Position numbers and translations under genes: made by a program. DNA of 35,813 nucleotides, from assembly GCA_019247495.1 (NCBI GenBank), contig JAFAOU010000203.1:1-35813 (forward strand), given 5' to 3'. The notes beneath the pieces are model-generated. The model was not told the origin of the DNA, did not search any database, and saw nothing but the letters and a program-made list of their open reading frames with translations. Source of the stretch: Acidobacteriota bacterium. GTDB lineage: Bacteria > Acidobacteriota > Thermoanaerobaculia > Gp7-AA8. This document shows positions 1 to 8,519 of this stretch, in pieces (the stretch's first letter is position 1; the number at the start of each line of letters is the position of its first letter).

Positions 1-1274
1 ACCCCGTAGCCGCGGCCGCCTGTCACGATGCCGAGTCCCGCGTTGATGAGGCCCGCGAGCTGGCCGCTGTCGAAGGCCTGATGGAAATTGCGCTGCTTCC
101 ACAACTCCTCGCGCGCCCACGACGCTTCGAACATCGCCTCGTACTCGCCGAGCTGCGACGATGAGTAATCCTCATTCAACAGCGCATGGAACGCCGTCTC
201 CGCCGCCATCGCGCCTGATTTGATGCCGAGGTGAATGCCTTTGAGGCGAGCGCCATTGAGGTAGCCGGCGGAATCGCCCGCGATCAGGAATCCCTCGCCG
301 AACATGCGCGGCATCGAAAAATATCCCCCCTCGGGAATCGCTTTCGCGCCGGCGCTGATCATCTTGCCGCCTTCCAGCAGCGTCCGGATCGACGGATGCG
401 TCTTGTAGCGCTGGAACTCGTGATGCGGATCGAGCGTCGGGTTCTTGTAGTCGAGACCGACTACGAGTCCGATGTCGATGATGCGGTCCTTCATGCCGTA
501 GATGAAACCGCCGCCGAACGTATCGCCGTCGAGCGGCCAGCCGAGCGTGTGGATGACGCGCCCCGCTTCGAAGCGATCGTCGGGAAGCTGCCACAGCTCC
601 TTCACGCCGACCGAATAGACCTGCGGATGTTTGCCCGCGTACAGATCGAACATCGCCGCGAGTTGTTTCGTCAGCGTGCCGCGCGGCCCTTCCGCGAGGA
701 TGGTGATCTTCGCGCGGATGTCCACGCCGGGTTCGAAGTTCGCCTTCGGTTGTCCGTTTTTGTCGATGCCTTTATCGCCGGTGCGAACGCCGACCACGCG
801 TCCGTTCTCGACCAGCACGCGCGCCGCCGCAAACTCCGCGAAGAGATCGACGCCCATGTCTCCGACGATCGGCGCCATCCAGCGAACGAATTCGCCGAGC
901 GAGACCACGTAGTTGCCATGGTTCTGCAGCGGCGGCGGCATGATCGGCGCGGCGACCTTCATCTTCTCGAAGAGGTACCAGAACGCGTCGTCTGTGACCG
1001 GCGACTCGATCGGGCAGCCGCGGTCCAGCCAGTCCGGCATCAACTCGGCGATTCCGCGCGGGTCCATGACCGCACCGGAGATGCCGTGCGAACCGATCTC
1101 CTTCCCCTTCTCCAGGAGCGCGACCGAGAGATCGAGCTTCTTCTCACTCGATTCGTTGTGCGCCTTCACCATCTCCGCGAGACGGTATGCGGCAGCCAGT
1201 CCGGCAGGCCCCGCGCCGACGATGACGACATCGACGTCGAGAGTGTCGCGCTCGATGCCGGGAAGTTCAGCCAT
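1..1274 (-). CDS. Electron transfer flavoprotein-ubiquinone oxidoreductase (ETF-QO), N-terminal part
   Basis: This flavoprotein passes electrons from reduced ETF (fatty-acid and amino-acid oxidation) to membrane quinone. The 424 visible codons carry an FAD-binding VGAGPAG motif near residues 19-25, the ETF-QO segment EIGSHGISGAVMDPRG, a GDTFGGGFIYG stretch and the second FAD motif IAGDSAGYLN followed by KGIHLGIKSG, all characteristic of the family. The C-terminal ubiquinone and 4Fe-4S part (full proteins are about 550 residues) lies beyond the left edge. The start at 1274 is supported by an AAGGAG ribosome-binding site (1280-1285) five bases upstream, one of the few clear Shine-Dalgarno sequences in the window. 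It is divergent from the polysaccharide locus and looks like its housekeeping border. Confidence 0.95.
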   Translation of the reverse strand, partial: MAELPGIERDTLDVDVVIVGAGPAGLAAAYRLAEMVKAHNESSEKKLDLSVALLEKGKEIGSHGISGAVMDPRGIAELMPDWLDRGCPIESPVTDDAFWYLFEKMKVAAPIMPPPLQNHGNYVVSLGEFVRWMAPIVGDMGVDLFAEFAAARVLVENGRVVGVRTGDKGIDKNGQPKANFEPGVDIRAKITILAEGPRGTLTKQLAAMFDLYAGKHPQVYSVGVKELWQLPDDRFEAGRVIHTLGWPLDGDTFGGGFIYGMKDRIIDIGLVVGLDYKNPTLDPHHEFQRYKTHPSIRTLLEGGKMISAGAKAIPEGGYFSMPRMFGEGFLIAGDSAGYLNGARLKGIHLGIKSGAMAAETAFHALLNEDYSSSQLGEYEAMFEASWAREELWKQRNFHQAFDSGQLAGLINAGLGIVTGGRGYG

Positions 1275-1306
1275 GCATGCTCCTTGAGGTGCGCAAAGTC
1301 GCGCGG

Positions 1307-1312
1307 ATTGTA
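1307..1312 (-). promoter_or_regulatory. Candidate -10 box for the ETF-QO gene
   Basis: TACAAT read on the minus strand matches a sigma-70 -10 hexamer in five of six positions. A start about 7 nt downstream would leave a roughly 25-nt leader containing the AAGGAG site at 1280-1285. No convincing -35 hexamer is visible at 17-nt spacing. Confidence 0.35.
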
Positions 1313-1330
1313 TGTGATGGGGAGTGGGAA

Positions 1331-1482
1331 GCGCGTAGTGCAGACGTCCCGTCTGCATCCGCCGGGCGTCCTCGCCCGGCGGTGGTTCTTGTGAGGCTTG
1401 CGCAGCTGTCAGATAAACCGCGGAAACCGCCGGCGGGCGAGACGCCGCGCCGGATGCAGACGGGACGTCCGCACTACGCGCG
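1331..1482. repeat. REP/MITE-like element with 50-60 bp imperfect inverted arms
   Basis: The left arm (about 1331-1387) and the reverse complement of the right arm (about 1424-1482) share a 31-base core, starting GCGCGTAGTGC and ending CTGCATCCG, with one mismatch. The similarity continues with small gaps through the GC-rich inner part. Each arm also folds by itself: the left arm holds GCAGACG-TCC-CGTCTGC and a perfect 10-bp stem CCGCCGGGCG-TCCT-CGCCCGGCGG, and the right arm has imperfect versions of both. The arms are separated by about 36 bases of unrelated sequence. This doublet of hairpins is typical of REP/BIME or MITE elements. It lies between the divergent ETF-QO and wecA-like genes. 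No second copy was noticed in the window. Confidence 0.8.
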
Positions 1483-1492
1483 CCCCACCCCT

Positions 1493-1500
1493 GCTATTCT
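1493..1500 (+). promoter_or_regulatory. Candidate extended -10 promoter for the wecA-like gene
   Basis: TGCTATTCT contains the TGn extension and a TATTCT hexamer (1495-1500), 13 nt before the ATG at 1514. Transcription would begin about 7 nt before the start codon. It sits 10-18 bases outside the right arm of the inverted repeat, so any -35 contact would fall within the repeat. Confidence 0.45.
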
Positions 1501-1513
1501 TGTCTCCCTCTCG

Positions 1514-2611
1514 ATGCTTCAATACTCCATCCCACTCCTGCTCCTCTTCGTCTGCTGCGCGGTGACTTCGTTCATCACGACCGCCGCGGTGAAGCGGATC
1601 GCTGAGGAAGTCGGAGCGATCGATCATCCCAACGAGAGAAAGCAGCACCTCGAATCGACGCCGCGGATGGGCGGGCTGGCGATCATCTTCGGCTTCGGTT
1701 TTCCGCTGATGCTCCTCGCCGCGAACGCGCATGCGGCCGGCCTCGTGTCGAAGAACCTCACCTATCTCTTTGCCGTCCTGGCCAGCGGCTCCCTCATCGT
1801 CGGACTCGGCGTCTACGACGATCTCCTCGGCTCCGACGCTCCGAAAAAGTTCCTCGTCCAGACTGTGGCCGCGGTCATCTTGGTCAGCTTCGGATTTCAT
1901 TTTTCCGAGGTGTCCATCGCCGGAGCGACCATCCAGCTCGGCATCCTCGGATCGCTCGTTTCGGTCATCTGGATCGTCGGCGTCATCAACGCCGTCAACT
2001 TCATCGACGGGATCGACTCGCTGGCGACGCTCGTCGCGATCACGATCGCCGTCGCCTTCGGCGTCATCGCAATCATCCGCGCCGACGTCTTCTCGATCGT
2101 CATCATGACCGCGCTGGCGGGGAGCCTGATCGGCTTCTACCGCTGGAACCGGCCGCCCGCGAAAATTTTCATGGGCGACAGCGGCAGTCTGTTCATCGGA
2201 TTACTGCTCGCAGCCTGCTCGATCGCGCGCCCGATCAAATCGCCGACCGCGCTCATCATCGGCGGACCGATGCTCGCGCTCGCGCTGCCCGTACTCGACA
2301 CGCTCATCGTCATGAAGCAGCGCTTCGTCAGCGAAGCCTCCCTCGGCGCGCGCATCGTGCGCATGTTCAACGCCGACCGCCGCCACTTCCACCACATCCT
2401 CGTCGAGAAGTACGGCAGCATCGGCAAGGCCATCCTCTCGATCTGGTTCATCACGCTGCTCTTCGCGATTTCAGCCGTCCTGACCGTCATCGATGCAATG
2501 AAAATCGCCGGCTACTCGATCGGCGTTGCCGGCCTGGTGGTCATGGTCTTCTTCCGCTACTGGTTCCGTCGCGGGGACGTGCGCCCGGCCGCCGTCGAAC
2601 GGCAGGCCTGA
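1514..2611 (+). CDS. wecA: WecA-like undecaprenyl-phosphate GlcNAc-1-phosphate transferase (MraY/WecA family)
   Basis: This integral membrane enzyme should transfer a HexNAc-1-phosphate from UDP-HexNAc to undecaprenyl phosphate, the first step of lipid-linked glycan assembly. The 365-residue protein is very hydrophobic with about ten or eleven membrane segments. It shows the family motifs YDD near residues 101-103, NFIDGIDS near 162-169, MGDSGS near 220-225 and the His-rich loop RRHFHH near 288-294. The ATG at 1514 is chosen because the family begins just before the first membrane helix. A longer reading would start inside the upstream repeat and give an unrelated N-terminus. It heads the plus-strand block. 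The exact sugar substrate cannot be told from sequence alone. Confidence 0.9.
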   Translation: MLQYSIPLLLLFVCCAVTSFITTAAVKRIAEEVGAIDHPNERKQHLESTPRMGGLAIIFGFGFPLMLLAANAHAAGLVSKNLTYLFAVLASGSLIVGLGVYDDLLGSDAPKKFLVQTVAAVILVSFGFHFSEVSIAGATIQLGILGSLVSVIWIVGVINAVNFIDGIDSLATLVAITIAVAFGVIAIIRADVFSIVIMTALAGSLIGFYRWNRPPAKIFMGDSGSLFIGLLLAACSIARPIKSPTALIIGGPMLALALPVLDTLIVMKQRFVSEASLGARIVRMFNADRRHFHHILVEKYGSIGKAILSIWFITLLFAISAVLTVIDAMKIAGYSIGVAGLVVMVFFRYWFRRGDVRPAAVERQA

Positions 2612-2617
2612 CCGGCG

Positions 2618-4378
2618 ATGTGCGGGATCGCGGCGTTGTTCGCGTATGGGTCCGCCGCCGCGCCCGTGGACGCGGCCGAGATCGAGTCGATCACGGAGTG
2701 GATGCGCCCGCGCGGGCCTGACGCCGGCGGCACCTGGATCTCGCCCGACGCCCGCGTCGCCCTCGGCTCGCGCCGCCTTGCCATCATCGACCTGTCCGAC
2801 GAAGGGACGCAGCCGATGACCGACGTCGACGGAGAGCTGCGCATCGTCTTCAACGGCGAGATCTACAACTATCGCGAACTGCGTGCGCGTCTTCAGCGTC
2901 TCGGTGCGCGGTTTCATTCGACGACGGATACCGAGGTGCTGCTGCAGCTGTACCGGCACGATGGGGCGGCGATGGTCGAGCTGCTGCGAGGCATGTTCTC
3001 GTTCGCCATCTGGGACCCGCGCGAACGGCGCATGTTCGTTGCGCGCGATCCGTACGGCATCAAGCCGCTGTACATCGCCGACGACGGGGAGACGTTCCGC
3101 GCGGCGTCCACGGTGAAAGCGCTCCTCGCCGGCGGCCGCATCTCGCGCGAACACGATCCCGCCGGCGTGGCCGGTTTCTGGCTGATGGGAAGCGTCCCCG
3201 AGCCGCACACGATTTTCAAATCGATTCGCGCCGTCGAAGCGGGGACGTCGTTCTTCGTGAACGAGCGCGGCGTCGAAAGCGCGCGACGCTACTACTCGAT
3301 CGCCGGCATCCTCGGCCGCGGCGTTCACGACGAAGCGGCGGCGCGGCTTGTGCAACCGAACGTCCTGTTGCGCGAGCTCGTCACCGACTCGCTGCGCCAC
3401 CATCTCATCGCGGACGTTCCGGTCGGCGCGTTTCTCTCCTCCGGCATCGACTCCTCGGCGCTCGTGTCGCTGGCGACGGAAGCTGTGAACGAACCGCCGC
3501 GCACGGTCACGCTGCGTTTCGAAGAGTTTGCGGGCGCGGCCTTCGACGAAGCTCCGCTCGCGGAACGTTTCGCCCGCGAAATCGGATCCGACCACGTCAC
3601 GCGACTCGTCACGCGCGACGAATTCATGGCCGACATGCCGAAGCTTTTCGACGCCATGGACCAGCCCACCATCGACGGTACGAACACGTGGTTCGTCAGC
3701 AAGGCCGCGGCCGAGCGTGGCCTCAAAGTGGCGATCTCCGGGCTGGGCGGCGATGAGCTGTTCGGCAGTTATCCGTCATTTGCCGCGCTCCCGCGCATCG
3801 TCTCCGCCGCACGTCTGCCGTTCGCCGCGTCTGTGGCCGCGCGGATCGGCCGCAGCCCGAAAGCGAAAGCGGCCGCGCAGTACGGCGCAACGTGGGAAGG
3901 CGCCTACCTGCTGAAACGCGGACTCTTTCTTCCCGACGATCTCCCGTCGCTGATGGGCGTGGAAGCCGCGCGCGAAGGTCTCGAGCAACTCGGAATTCTC
4001 AAACACATCGCGGGCACCATCGATCCCGATCCCGGCACGCCCTTCGGCCGCGTGGCCGCGCTGGAAGCCTCGCTCTACATGCGCAACCAGCTCCTGCGCG
4101 ACACCGACTGGGCCAGCATGGCGCACTCGCTCGAAGTGCGCACGCCACTCGTCGACGCGACCCTGCTCCGCCAGATCGCGCCGCTGCTGATGGTGGAGAA
4201 GAGCCGTTGCAAACAGCACTTCGCCGAGAGTCCGCCAACCCAACTGCCCGATTGGCTCAGCAAGCGGCGCAAGACCGGTTTCAGCGTTCCGCTCGCCGAA
4301 TGGATGCAACTTCCACCGGACGGCACATCGACACGCATGCGCAGTTGGGCGCGCCGGGTCATGGAGCAGTGGGCGTGA
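2618..4378 (+). CDS. asnB: AsnB-like glutamine-hydrolysing asparagine synthase / amidotransferase
   Basis: This class II glutamine amidotransferase is fused to an ATP-pyrophosphatase synthetase domain. The N-terminus begins MCGI, giving the Cys2 nucleophile after Met removal. RGPDAGG (about 32-38) and NGEIYNYREL (about 77-86) complete the glutaminase site. The synthetase domain carries SSGIDSS near 272-278 (the PP-loop) and GGDELFGSYP near 376. Length (586 residues) is normal. It follows the wecA-like gene by 6 nt and overlaps the next GT4 start as GTGA. Free asparagine synthesis is possible. In polysaccharide loci such proteins (the WbpS type) are thought to amidate uronic acids, so glycan amidation is the likelier role here, but this is inferred from context only. 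Confidence 0.9.
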   Translation: MCGIAALFAYGSAAAPVDAAEIESITEWMRPRGPDAGGTWISPDARVALGSRRLAIIDLSDEGTQPMTDVDGELRIVFNGEIYNYRELRARLQRLGARFHSTTDTEVLLQLYRHDGAAMVELLRGMFSFAIWDPRERRMFVARDPYGIKPLYIADDGETFRAASTVKALLAGGRISREHDPAGVAGFWLMGSVPEPHTIFKSIRAVEAGTSFFVNERGVESARRYYSIAGILGRGVHDEAAARLVQPNVLLRELVTDSLRHHLIADVPVGAFLSSGIDSSALVSLATEAVNEPPRTVTLRFEEFAGAAFDEAPLAERFAREIGSDHVTRLVTRDEFMADMPKLFDAMDQPTIDGTNTWFVSKAAAERGLKVAISGLGGDELFGSYPSFAALPRIVSAARLPFAASVAARIGRSPKAKAAAQYGATWEGAYLLKRGLFLPDDLPSLMGVEAAREGLEQLGILKHIAGTIDPDPGTPFGRVAALEASLYMRNQLLRDTDWASMAHSLEVRTPLVDATLLRQIAPLLMVEKSRCKQHFAESPPTQLPDWLSKRRKTGFSVPLAEWMQLPPDGTSTRMRSWARRVMEQWA

Positions 4379-5424
4379 GGATCCTGCACATCGGCACCGA
4401 CTCCTTCGGCGGCTACGGCGGCATCGCGCTGTACAACCGCGAGCTGATCGCGGCGATGGCATCGCACCCGGAGGTCGATGAAGTCGTAGTGATTCCGCGC
4501 ATCATCGTGGGCGAGTGCGAGCCGCTCCCGAAAAAAGTCACCTTCGTTTCGGCCGCCGCCCGCGGCCGTCTCGCGTTTCTTCGCGCGGTGCGCGGAGCCG
4601 GAAGCGGCTTCGATCTCGTCGTTTGTGCGCACGTGAATCTGCTCCCGGTGGCGCGCCTCGTCACTAAGCATCCGCTGTTGATGCTCTACGGCATCGAGGC
4701 CTGGAAACCGTTGCGCGATCCGATCTCAAATCGACTGCTGCGCGGCGTCCGCGGCGTCATCTCGATCAGCGACATCACTCGCGAACGGTTCACCGGCTGG
4801 TCCCACTACGACGGTCCGTCGCAACTCCTGCCGAATTCAATTCGCGCGGAGTGGTACGGCATCCGTCCGAAAAACCTTGCTCTCGCCGCGCGCTACAAGC
4901 TCGAAGGCAAACGCGTGCTCATGACCCTTGGCCGCGTCGTGGCCGCGGAGCGTTATAAAGGATTCGACGAAGTCCTCGAAGTCCTTCCCCATCTCGATGC
5001 AGACGTTTCGTACATCATCGCCGGCGGCGGCAACGACGTCCCGCGCCTGCAGCGCAAAGCGATCAACCTCGGCGTCGCCGATCGCGTCATCTTCACCGGC
5101 CTCTTCCCCGAGGAGGAGAAAGCGGATCTCTACAACCTCGCCGATGTGTATGTGATGCCGAGCCGCGGCGAAGGCTTCGGCTTCGTCTTCCTCGAAGCAC
5201 TCGCCTGCGGCGTTCCGGTAATCGCCAGCCGTCTCGATGGCGGATGCGAAGCCGTCCTCGGAGGCCAACTCGGACAGCTCGTCGATCCCACAAACCCCGC
5301 CGAGATCCGCCTCGCCATCATCGACGCGCTCGCATCCGCAAAGCGCATCCCCGAGGGCCTCGCCTACTTCAGCTACGAAAACTTCGAACGCCGCACACAC
5401 GCCATCATCGACGGGCTTGCGTAG
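4375..5424 (+). CDS. Glycosyltransferase family 4 (GT-B fold)
   Basis: The 349-residue protein is probably cytosolic or peripheral and transfers a sugar onto the lipid-linked glycan. The N-terminal acceptor domain has the loop GGYGGIALYNREL (about 11-23). The C-terminal nucleotide-sugar domain carries LMTLGRV near 182, then PSRGEGFGFVFLEAL, which holds the retaining E-x7-E motif, followed by GVPVIAS. The GTG start at 4375 overlaps the asnB stop by four bases (GTGA), indicating translational coupling. Earlier in-frame sequence is antisense-like and has no family match. Donor and acceptor cannot be deduced. Confidence 0.88.
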   Translation: MRILHIGTDSFGGYGGIALYNRELIAAMASHPEVDEVVVIPRIIVGECEPLPKKVTFVSAAARGRLAFLRAVRGAGSGFDLVVCAHVNLLPVARLVTKHPLLMLYGIEAWKPLRDPISNRLLRGVRGVISISDITRERFTGWSHYDGPSQLLPNSIRAEWYGIRPKNLALAARYKLEGKRVLMTLGRVVAAERYKGFDEVLEVLPHLDADVSYIIAGGGNDVPRLQRKAINLGVADRVIFTGLFPEEEKADLYNLADVYVMPSRGEGFGFVFLEALACGVPVIASRLDGGCEAVLGGQLGQLVDPTNPAEIRLAIIDALASAKRIPEGLAYFSYENFERRTHAIIDGLA

Positions 5425-5457
5425 AGCATGGCGCGCCAACCATCGGTAGCGCCGCGT

Positions 5458-5463
5458 TAAACT
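5458..5463 (+). promoter_or_regulatory. Candidate -10 box just before the wzm-like gene
   Basis: TAAACT lies 8 nt before the TTG start at 5472. The pattern matches other operon heads here and would give a near-leaderless transcript for the exporter pair. Confidence 0.35.
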
Positions 5464-5471
5464 CCCCTCCC

Positions 5472-6287
5472 TTGCACACCATCATCAAGCCCCGACGTGG
5501 GCTCGCCCAACTCGATCTGGCTGAGGTCTGGGAGTATCGGGAGCTCCTTGGGTACCTGGCCTGGCGGGACATCGTCGTTCGATACAAGCAGACCAGCATC
5601 GGGATCCTGTGGGCGTTCATCCGGCCGTTTTTGACGATGGTCATCTTCACGGTCGTGTTCGGGCGGATCGCGAAGCTGCCTTCGGAAGGGGTGCCCTACG
5701 CGGTCTTCACGTTCATCGCGCTGCTGCCGTGGCAATTCTTTGCGACGGCGTTCGCGGAGACGGCCATGTCGGTCGTCGGCAACGGCTACATGATCACGAA
5801 GATCTACTTCCCTCGATTGATCCTGCCGCTGGCCTCGATCGCGGTGGGTATCGTCGACTTCATGGTCTCGTTCGTGATCCTTCTTCTGATCATGATCTGG
5901 TATCGCACGCCGGTTTCCGTGCATGCGTGGGCGCTGCCGCTCTTCTTTCTGCTCTGCGTCGTCTTCACGATCGGACTCGGCCTCTTCACGGCGGCGCTGT
6001 ACGTGCGCTATCGCGACATGCGGCATCTCATCCCGTTTCTCACGCAGTTCGGACTGTACGTTTCGCCGGTCGCGTACAGCACGACCTCGGTGTCGCCGAA
6101 GTGGCGATTTCTTTTCTCGCTCAATCCGATGACGGCGGTGATCGACGGCTTCCGCTGGTCGCTGCTGGGCACGACGCCGCTCTACGTTCCCGGCATCATC
6201 GCGGGGACCGCGACGTCGATCGTGCTGCTCGTGGTCGCGCTCTACTACTTCAAAGCGACCGAGCGGATTTTCGCGGACGTGATGTGA
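5472..6287 (+). CDS. wzm: ABC-2 polysaccharide export permease (Wzm/KpsM/TagG family)
   Basis: This inner-membrane half of an ABC exporter flips lipid-linked polysaccharide out of the cytoplasm. The 271 residues open with HTIIKPRRG, then WEYRELLGYLAWRDI and RYKQTSIGILWAFIRP, the family's N-terminal signature. About six hydrophobic helices follow, and YVSPVAYS and LNPMTAVIDGFR motifs lie in the C-terminal half. No ATG fits. TTG at 5472 places the conserved IIKP stretch at the N-terminus as in homologues. It overlaps the ATPase gene by one base (TGATG), so the two are coupled. Confidence 0.92.
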   Translation: MHTIIKPRRGLAQLDLAEVWEYRELLGYLAWRDIVVRYKQTSIGILWAFIRPFLTMVIFTVVFGRIAKLPSEGVPYAVFTFIALLPWQFFATAFAETAMSVVGNGYMITKIYFPRLILPLASIAVGIVDFMVSFVILLLIMIWYRTPVSVHAWALPLFFLLCVVFTIGLGLFTAALYVRYRDMRHLIPFLTQFGLYVSPVAYSTTSVSPKWRFLFSLNPMTAVIDGFRWSLLGTTPLYVPGIIAGTATSIVLLVVALYYFKATERIFADVM

Positions 6288-7516
6288 TGAACGAAGCCGT
6301 CATTGGACAAGGCATCGGCAAGACCTACCGCCTCGGCGAGCAGGGGACGGCGTACACGCTGTTGCGCGAGCGCATTTTCGAGACGGCGAAGGCTGTGTTC
6401 CGCAAACGCGACGCGGCGCCGTCGCGCGAGCCGTTCTGGGCGCTGAAAGATGTTTCGTTCTCGATTGGCCATGCGGAAGTGGTCGGCCTTGTCGGAAAAA
6501 ACGGCGCGGGCAAGTCGACGCTCCTGAAAATACTGAGCCGAATCACCGAGCCGACCGAGGGACGCATCGATCTGTATGGCCGCGTGTCGAGCCTCCTCGA
6601 AGTGGGCATCGGCTTCCACCCGGAGTTGAGTGGACGCGACAACATCTTCCTCAACGGCGCAATCCTCGGCATGTCGCGCAACGAGATCCGGCGGAAGTTC
6701 GACGAGATCGTCGAGTTCGCGGAAATCGCGAAGTTCCTCGACACACCGGTCAAGCGTTACTCCTCGGGGATGTACGTCCGGCTGGCGTTCGCCGTGGCCG
6801 CGCACCTCGAGCCGGACATCCTCATCGTCGACGAGGTGCTGGCCGTCGGCGACTCCGCGTTCCAGCAGAAATGTCTCGGCAAGATGCGCGATATCCGCGC
6901 CGAGGGACGGACGGTGATCGTAGTCAGCCACAACATGGCCACGGTTTCGTCGCTCTGTCAGAAAGTAATCTGGCTGGCGAACGGGCAGGTGAAAGCGGCC
7001 GGCGATGCGCAGGACATCATCCGCAAGTATTTGTCCGAGGGCGTGGAGAACGATTTTGTGTGGACGCCGCGCCACGGGATTCTCAGCGCGTTCGAGTATC
7101 GATCGGTTTCCGTCGCCAGCGCCGATCCCGCCAGCAGCGAAGGGTTCCCGGCCAACGCGGCGATCGACGTCTTCTTCGACATCAACATCCACGACAAGTT
7201 TCCCGCAAGCCGTATTGAGATGCACCTGCTGAACGACAACGGCGAAGTGCTGCTGACGTCGACCAGCGCCGACGACACCGGCCAGATGAATCACGAGTGG
7301 GCGCTCGGCCCGCAACGCTTCCGCTGCCGAATCCCGCCGAACCTCCTGATGCCCGGCCGCTACTTCGTCACGATCACGGAGCCGTACGGCGGCCACTACA
7401 TCCCGCGCGAAAACGTGCTGACGTTCACGGTGACGGAGGAGGGGAGCGTGGCAGCACGCGATCAACGACAGGGAAAAATTGCGCCGCTTCTGCAGTGGAC
7501 AAAGAACAAAGCGTGA
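6287..7516 (+). CDS. wzt: ABC polysaccharide exporter ATPase with C-terminal cargo domain (Wzt-like)
   Basis: This protein powers the Wzm-like permease encoded immediately upstream. The N-terminal ATPase domain has Walker A GKNGAGKST near residues 69-77, the signature YSSGMYVRLAFA near 157-168 and Walker B ILIVDEVLAVGD near 175-186, with the switch histidine in VVSHNMA. At 409 residues it is long. The extra part (about 250-400) is a beta-rich Wzt_C-type region. In characterised O-antigen Wzt proteins this region recognises a modified non-reducing chain end. That matches the many modifying enzymes in this locus and predicts a capped, length-controlled chain. It is the last gene of the plus-strand block. 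Confidence 0.92.
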   Translation: MNEAVIGQGIGKTYRLGEQGTAYTLLRERIFETAKAVFRKRDAAPSREPFWALKDVSFSIGHAEVVGLVGKNGAGKSTLLKILSRITEPTEGRIDLYGRVSSLLEVGIGFHPELSGRDNIFLNGAILGMSRNEIRRKFDEIVEFAEIAKFLDTPVKRYSSGMYVRLAFAVAAHLEPDILIVDEVLAVGDSAFQQKCLGKMRDIRAEGRTVIVVSHNMATVSSLCQKVIWLANGQVKAAGDAQDIIRKYLSEGVENDFVWTPRHGILSAFEYRSVSVASADPASSEGFPANAAIDVFFDINIHDKFPASRIEMHLLNDNGEVLLTSTSADDTGQMNHEWALGPQRFRCRIPPNLLMPGRYFVTITEPYGGHYIPRENVLTFTVTEEGSVAARDQRQGKIAPLLQWTKNKA

Positions 7517-7560
7517 TCACGCTCGGCGTTCTCCGCCTCTCCGGGTACTCCGCGTGACCG

Positions 7561-8508
7561 TTATCCCTTGATCACCCGGAACAGACGCCCAGCGACACGA
7601 CGCGGCGCATGAAGCAACACACGCATTCGCACGGCCAGGCGCGGCCCAATGACCCGCGCCTTGAATGCCGGATTCCGCGGCGACGGCCATTCGCGCCAGG
7701 CGCGGGCGATGGCGAGCTTCGCACCGCCCCACGACTGGCGCGCCATCGCGTTCGTGGCCAGGAACCAGTAGAGATCCGCACGTAATCGCGGCGTCGTCGC
7801 GGCGGGCTCAAAGTACGCGGCGTCGAAGCGTTCGAGGATTCGGGCGAAGAGCTCGTCTTTTTCGCGCTGGTAACGCGTTTCCGTCTGGCTTCCCGCTTCG
7901 GCGTGCTGCCGGAATTGCGCGAGGACGTCGGGGATGAGATGGATCGGATTCCGCTCGGCGAGGCGCAGCCACATCTCCAGGTCCTGCGTCGTTCGATTCG
8001 ATTCGTTGAAAAGGCCGGCGTCGATGAGCGCGGCGCGATCGATCATCAATCCACAACCGTAGATCCAGGAGCTCAGAACCTCGCGGCCGGTGCGGACGAT
8101 ACTGAGATGCTCGCGAAATTCGCTGGTGACACGGCCATGCTCGTCGATGATCTCGAAGTTGCACCCGACGATGCGCGCCTCCGGATTCCGATCGAGGAAC
8201 GCAAGCTGCGTGGAGACTTTCTCCGGCAGATGACGGTCGTCGTGACTCAGCCAGCAGAACCAGCGGCCGCGCATCTCGGCGATGCCTCGGTTGAGCGCTG
8301 AGGAGACGCCACCGTTCTCTTTTTCGATGTAGCGGATGCGATCGCCGTACGAGCGCGCGATCTCCGCCGTGGCGCCGCCGTCGCGCGAACCATCATTGAC
8401 GACGATGACTTCGACCTCGCTGCTGGTCTGCGCGAGCGCGCTGTCGATGGCCTCGCGCATGTAATTCGCGCCGTTGTAGACCGGGATGATGATGGAGACG
8501 CGCGGCAT
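7561..8508 (-). CDS. Glycosyltransferase family 2
   Basis: A GT-A-fold transferase of 315 residues. It begins MPRVSIIIPVYNGANY, has VNDGSRDGG for nucleotide binding and a WLSHDDRH stretch in the metal-binding DxD position, then GCGLMIDRAAL and TTQDLEMWLRLAE in the acceptor half. The ATG at 8508 is used. A GTG at 8517 is also in frame, three codons earlier. It is the last gene of the coupled minus-strand operon with the UDP-L-sugar genes, 11 nt after the epimerase stop. It may therefore transfer the sugar that operon makes, though this is only inference. Confidence 0.88.
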   Translation of the reverse strand: MPRVSIIIPVYNGANYMREAIDSALAQTSSEVEVIVVNDGSRDGGATAEIARSYGDRIRYIEKENGGVSSALNRGIAEMRGRWFCWLSHDDRHLPEKVSTQLAFLDRNPEARIVGCNFEIIDEHGRVTSEFREHLSIVRTGREVLSSWIYGCGLMIDRAALIDAGLFNESNRTTQDLEMWLRLAERNPIHLIPDVLAQFRQHAEAGSQTETRYQREKDELFARILERFDAAYFEPAATTPRLRADLYWFLATNAMARQSWGGAKLAIARAWREWPSPRNPAFKARVIGPRLAVRMRVLLHAPRRVAGRLFRVIKG

Positions 8509-8519
8509 CAGCGACACAA

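Noticed and set aside
231..1394. Long plus-strand reading frame opposite the ETF-QO gene
   Set aside because: It is the antisense of a clearly conserved flavoprotein; its product is Arg/His/Asp-rich low-complexity sequence typical of GC-rich shadow frames.
1331..1482. Reading the palindromic repeat as the wecA-like coding start or as a CRISPR fragment
   Set aside because: The frame through it is fortuitous and not family-like; there are only two inverted arms, no regularly spaced direct repeats.
2471..3595. A 374-codon minus-strand frame opposite wecA and asnB
   Set aside because: Antisense of two recognisable enzymes, with charged low-complexity composition.
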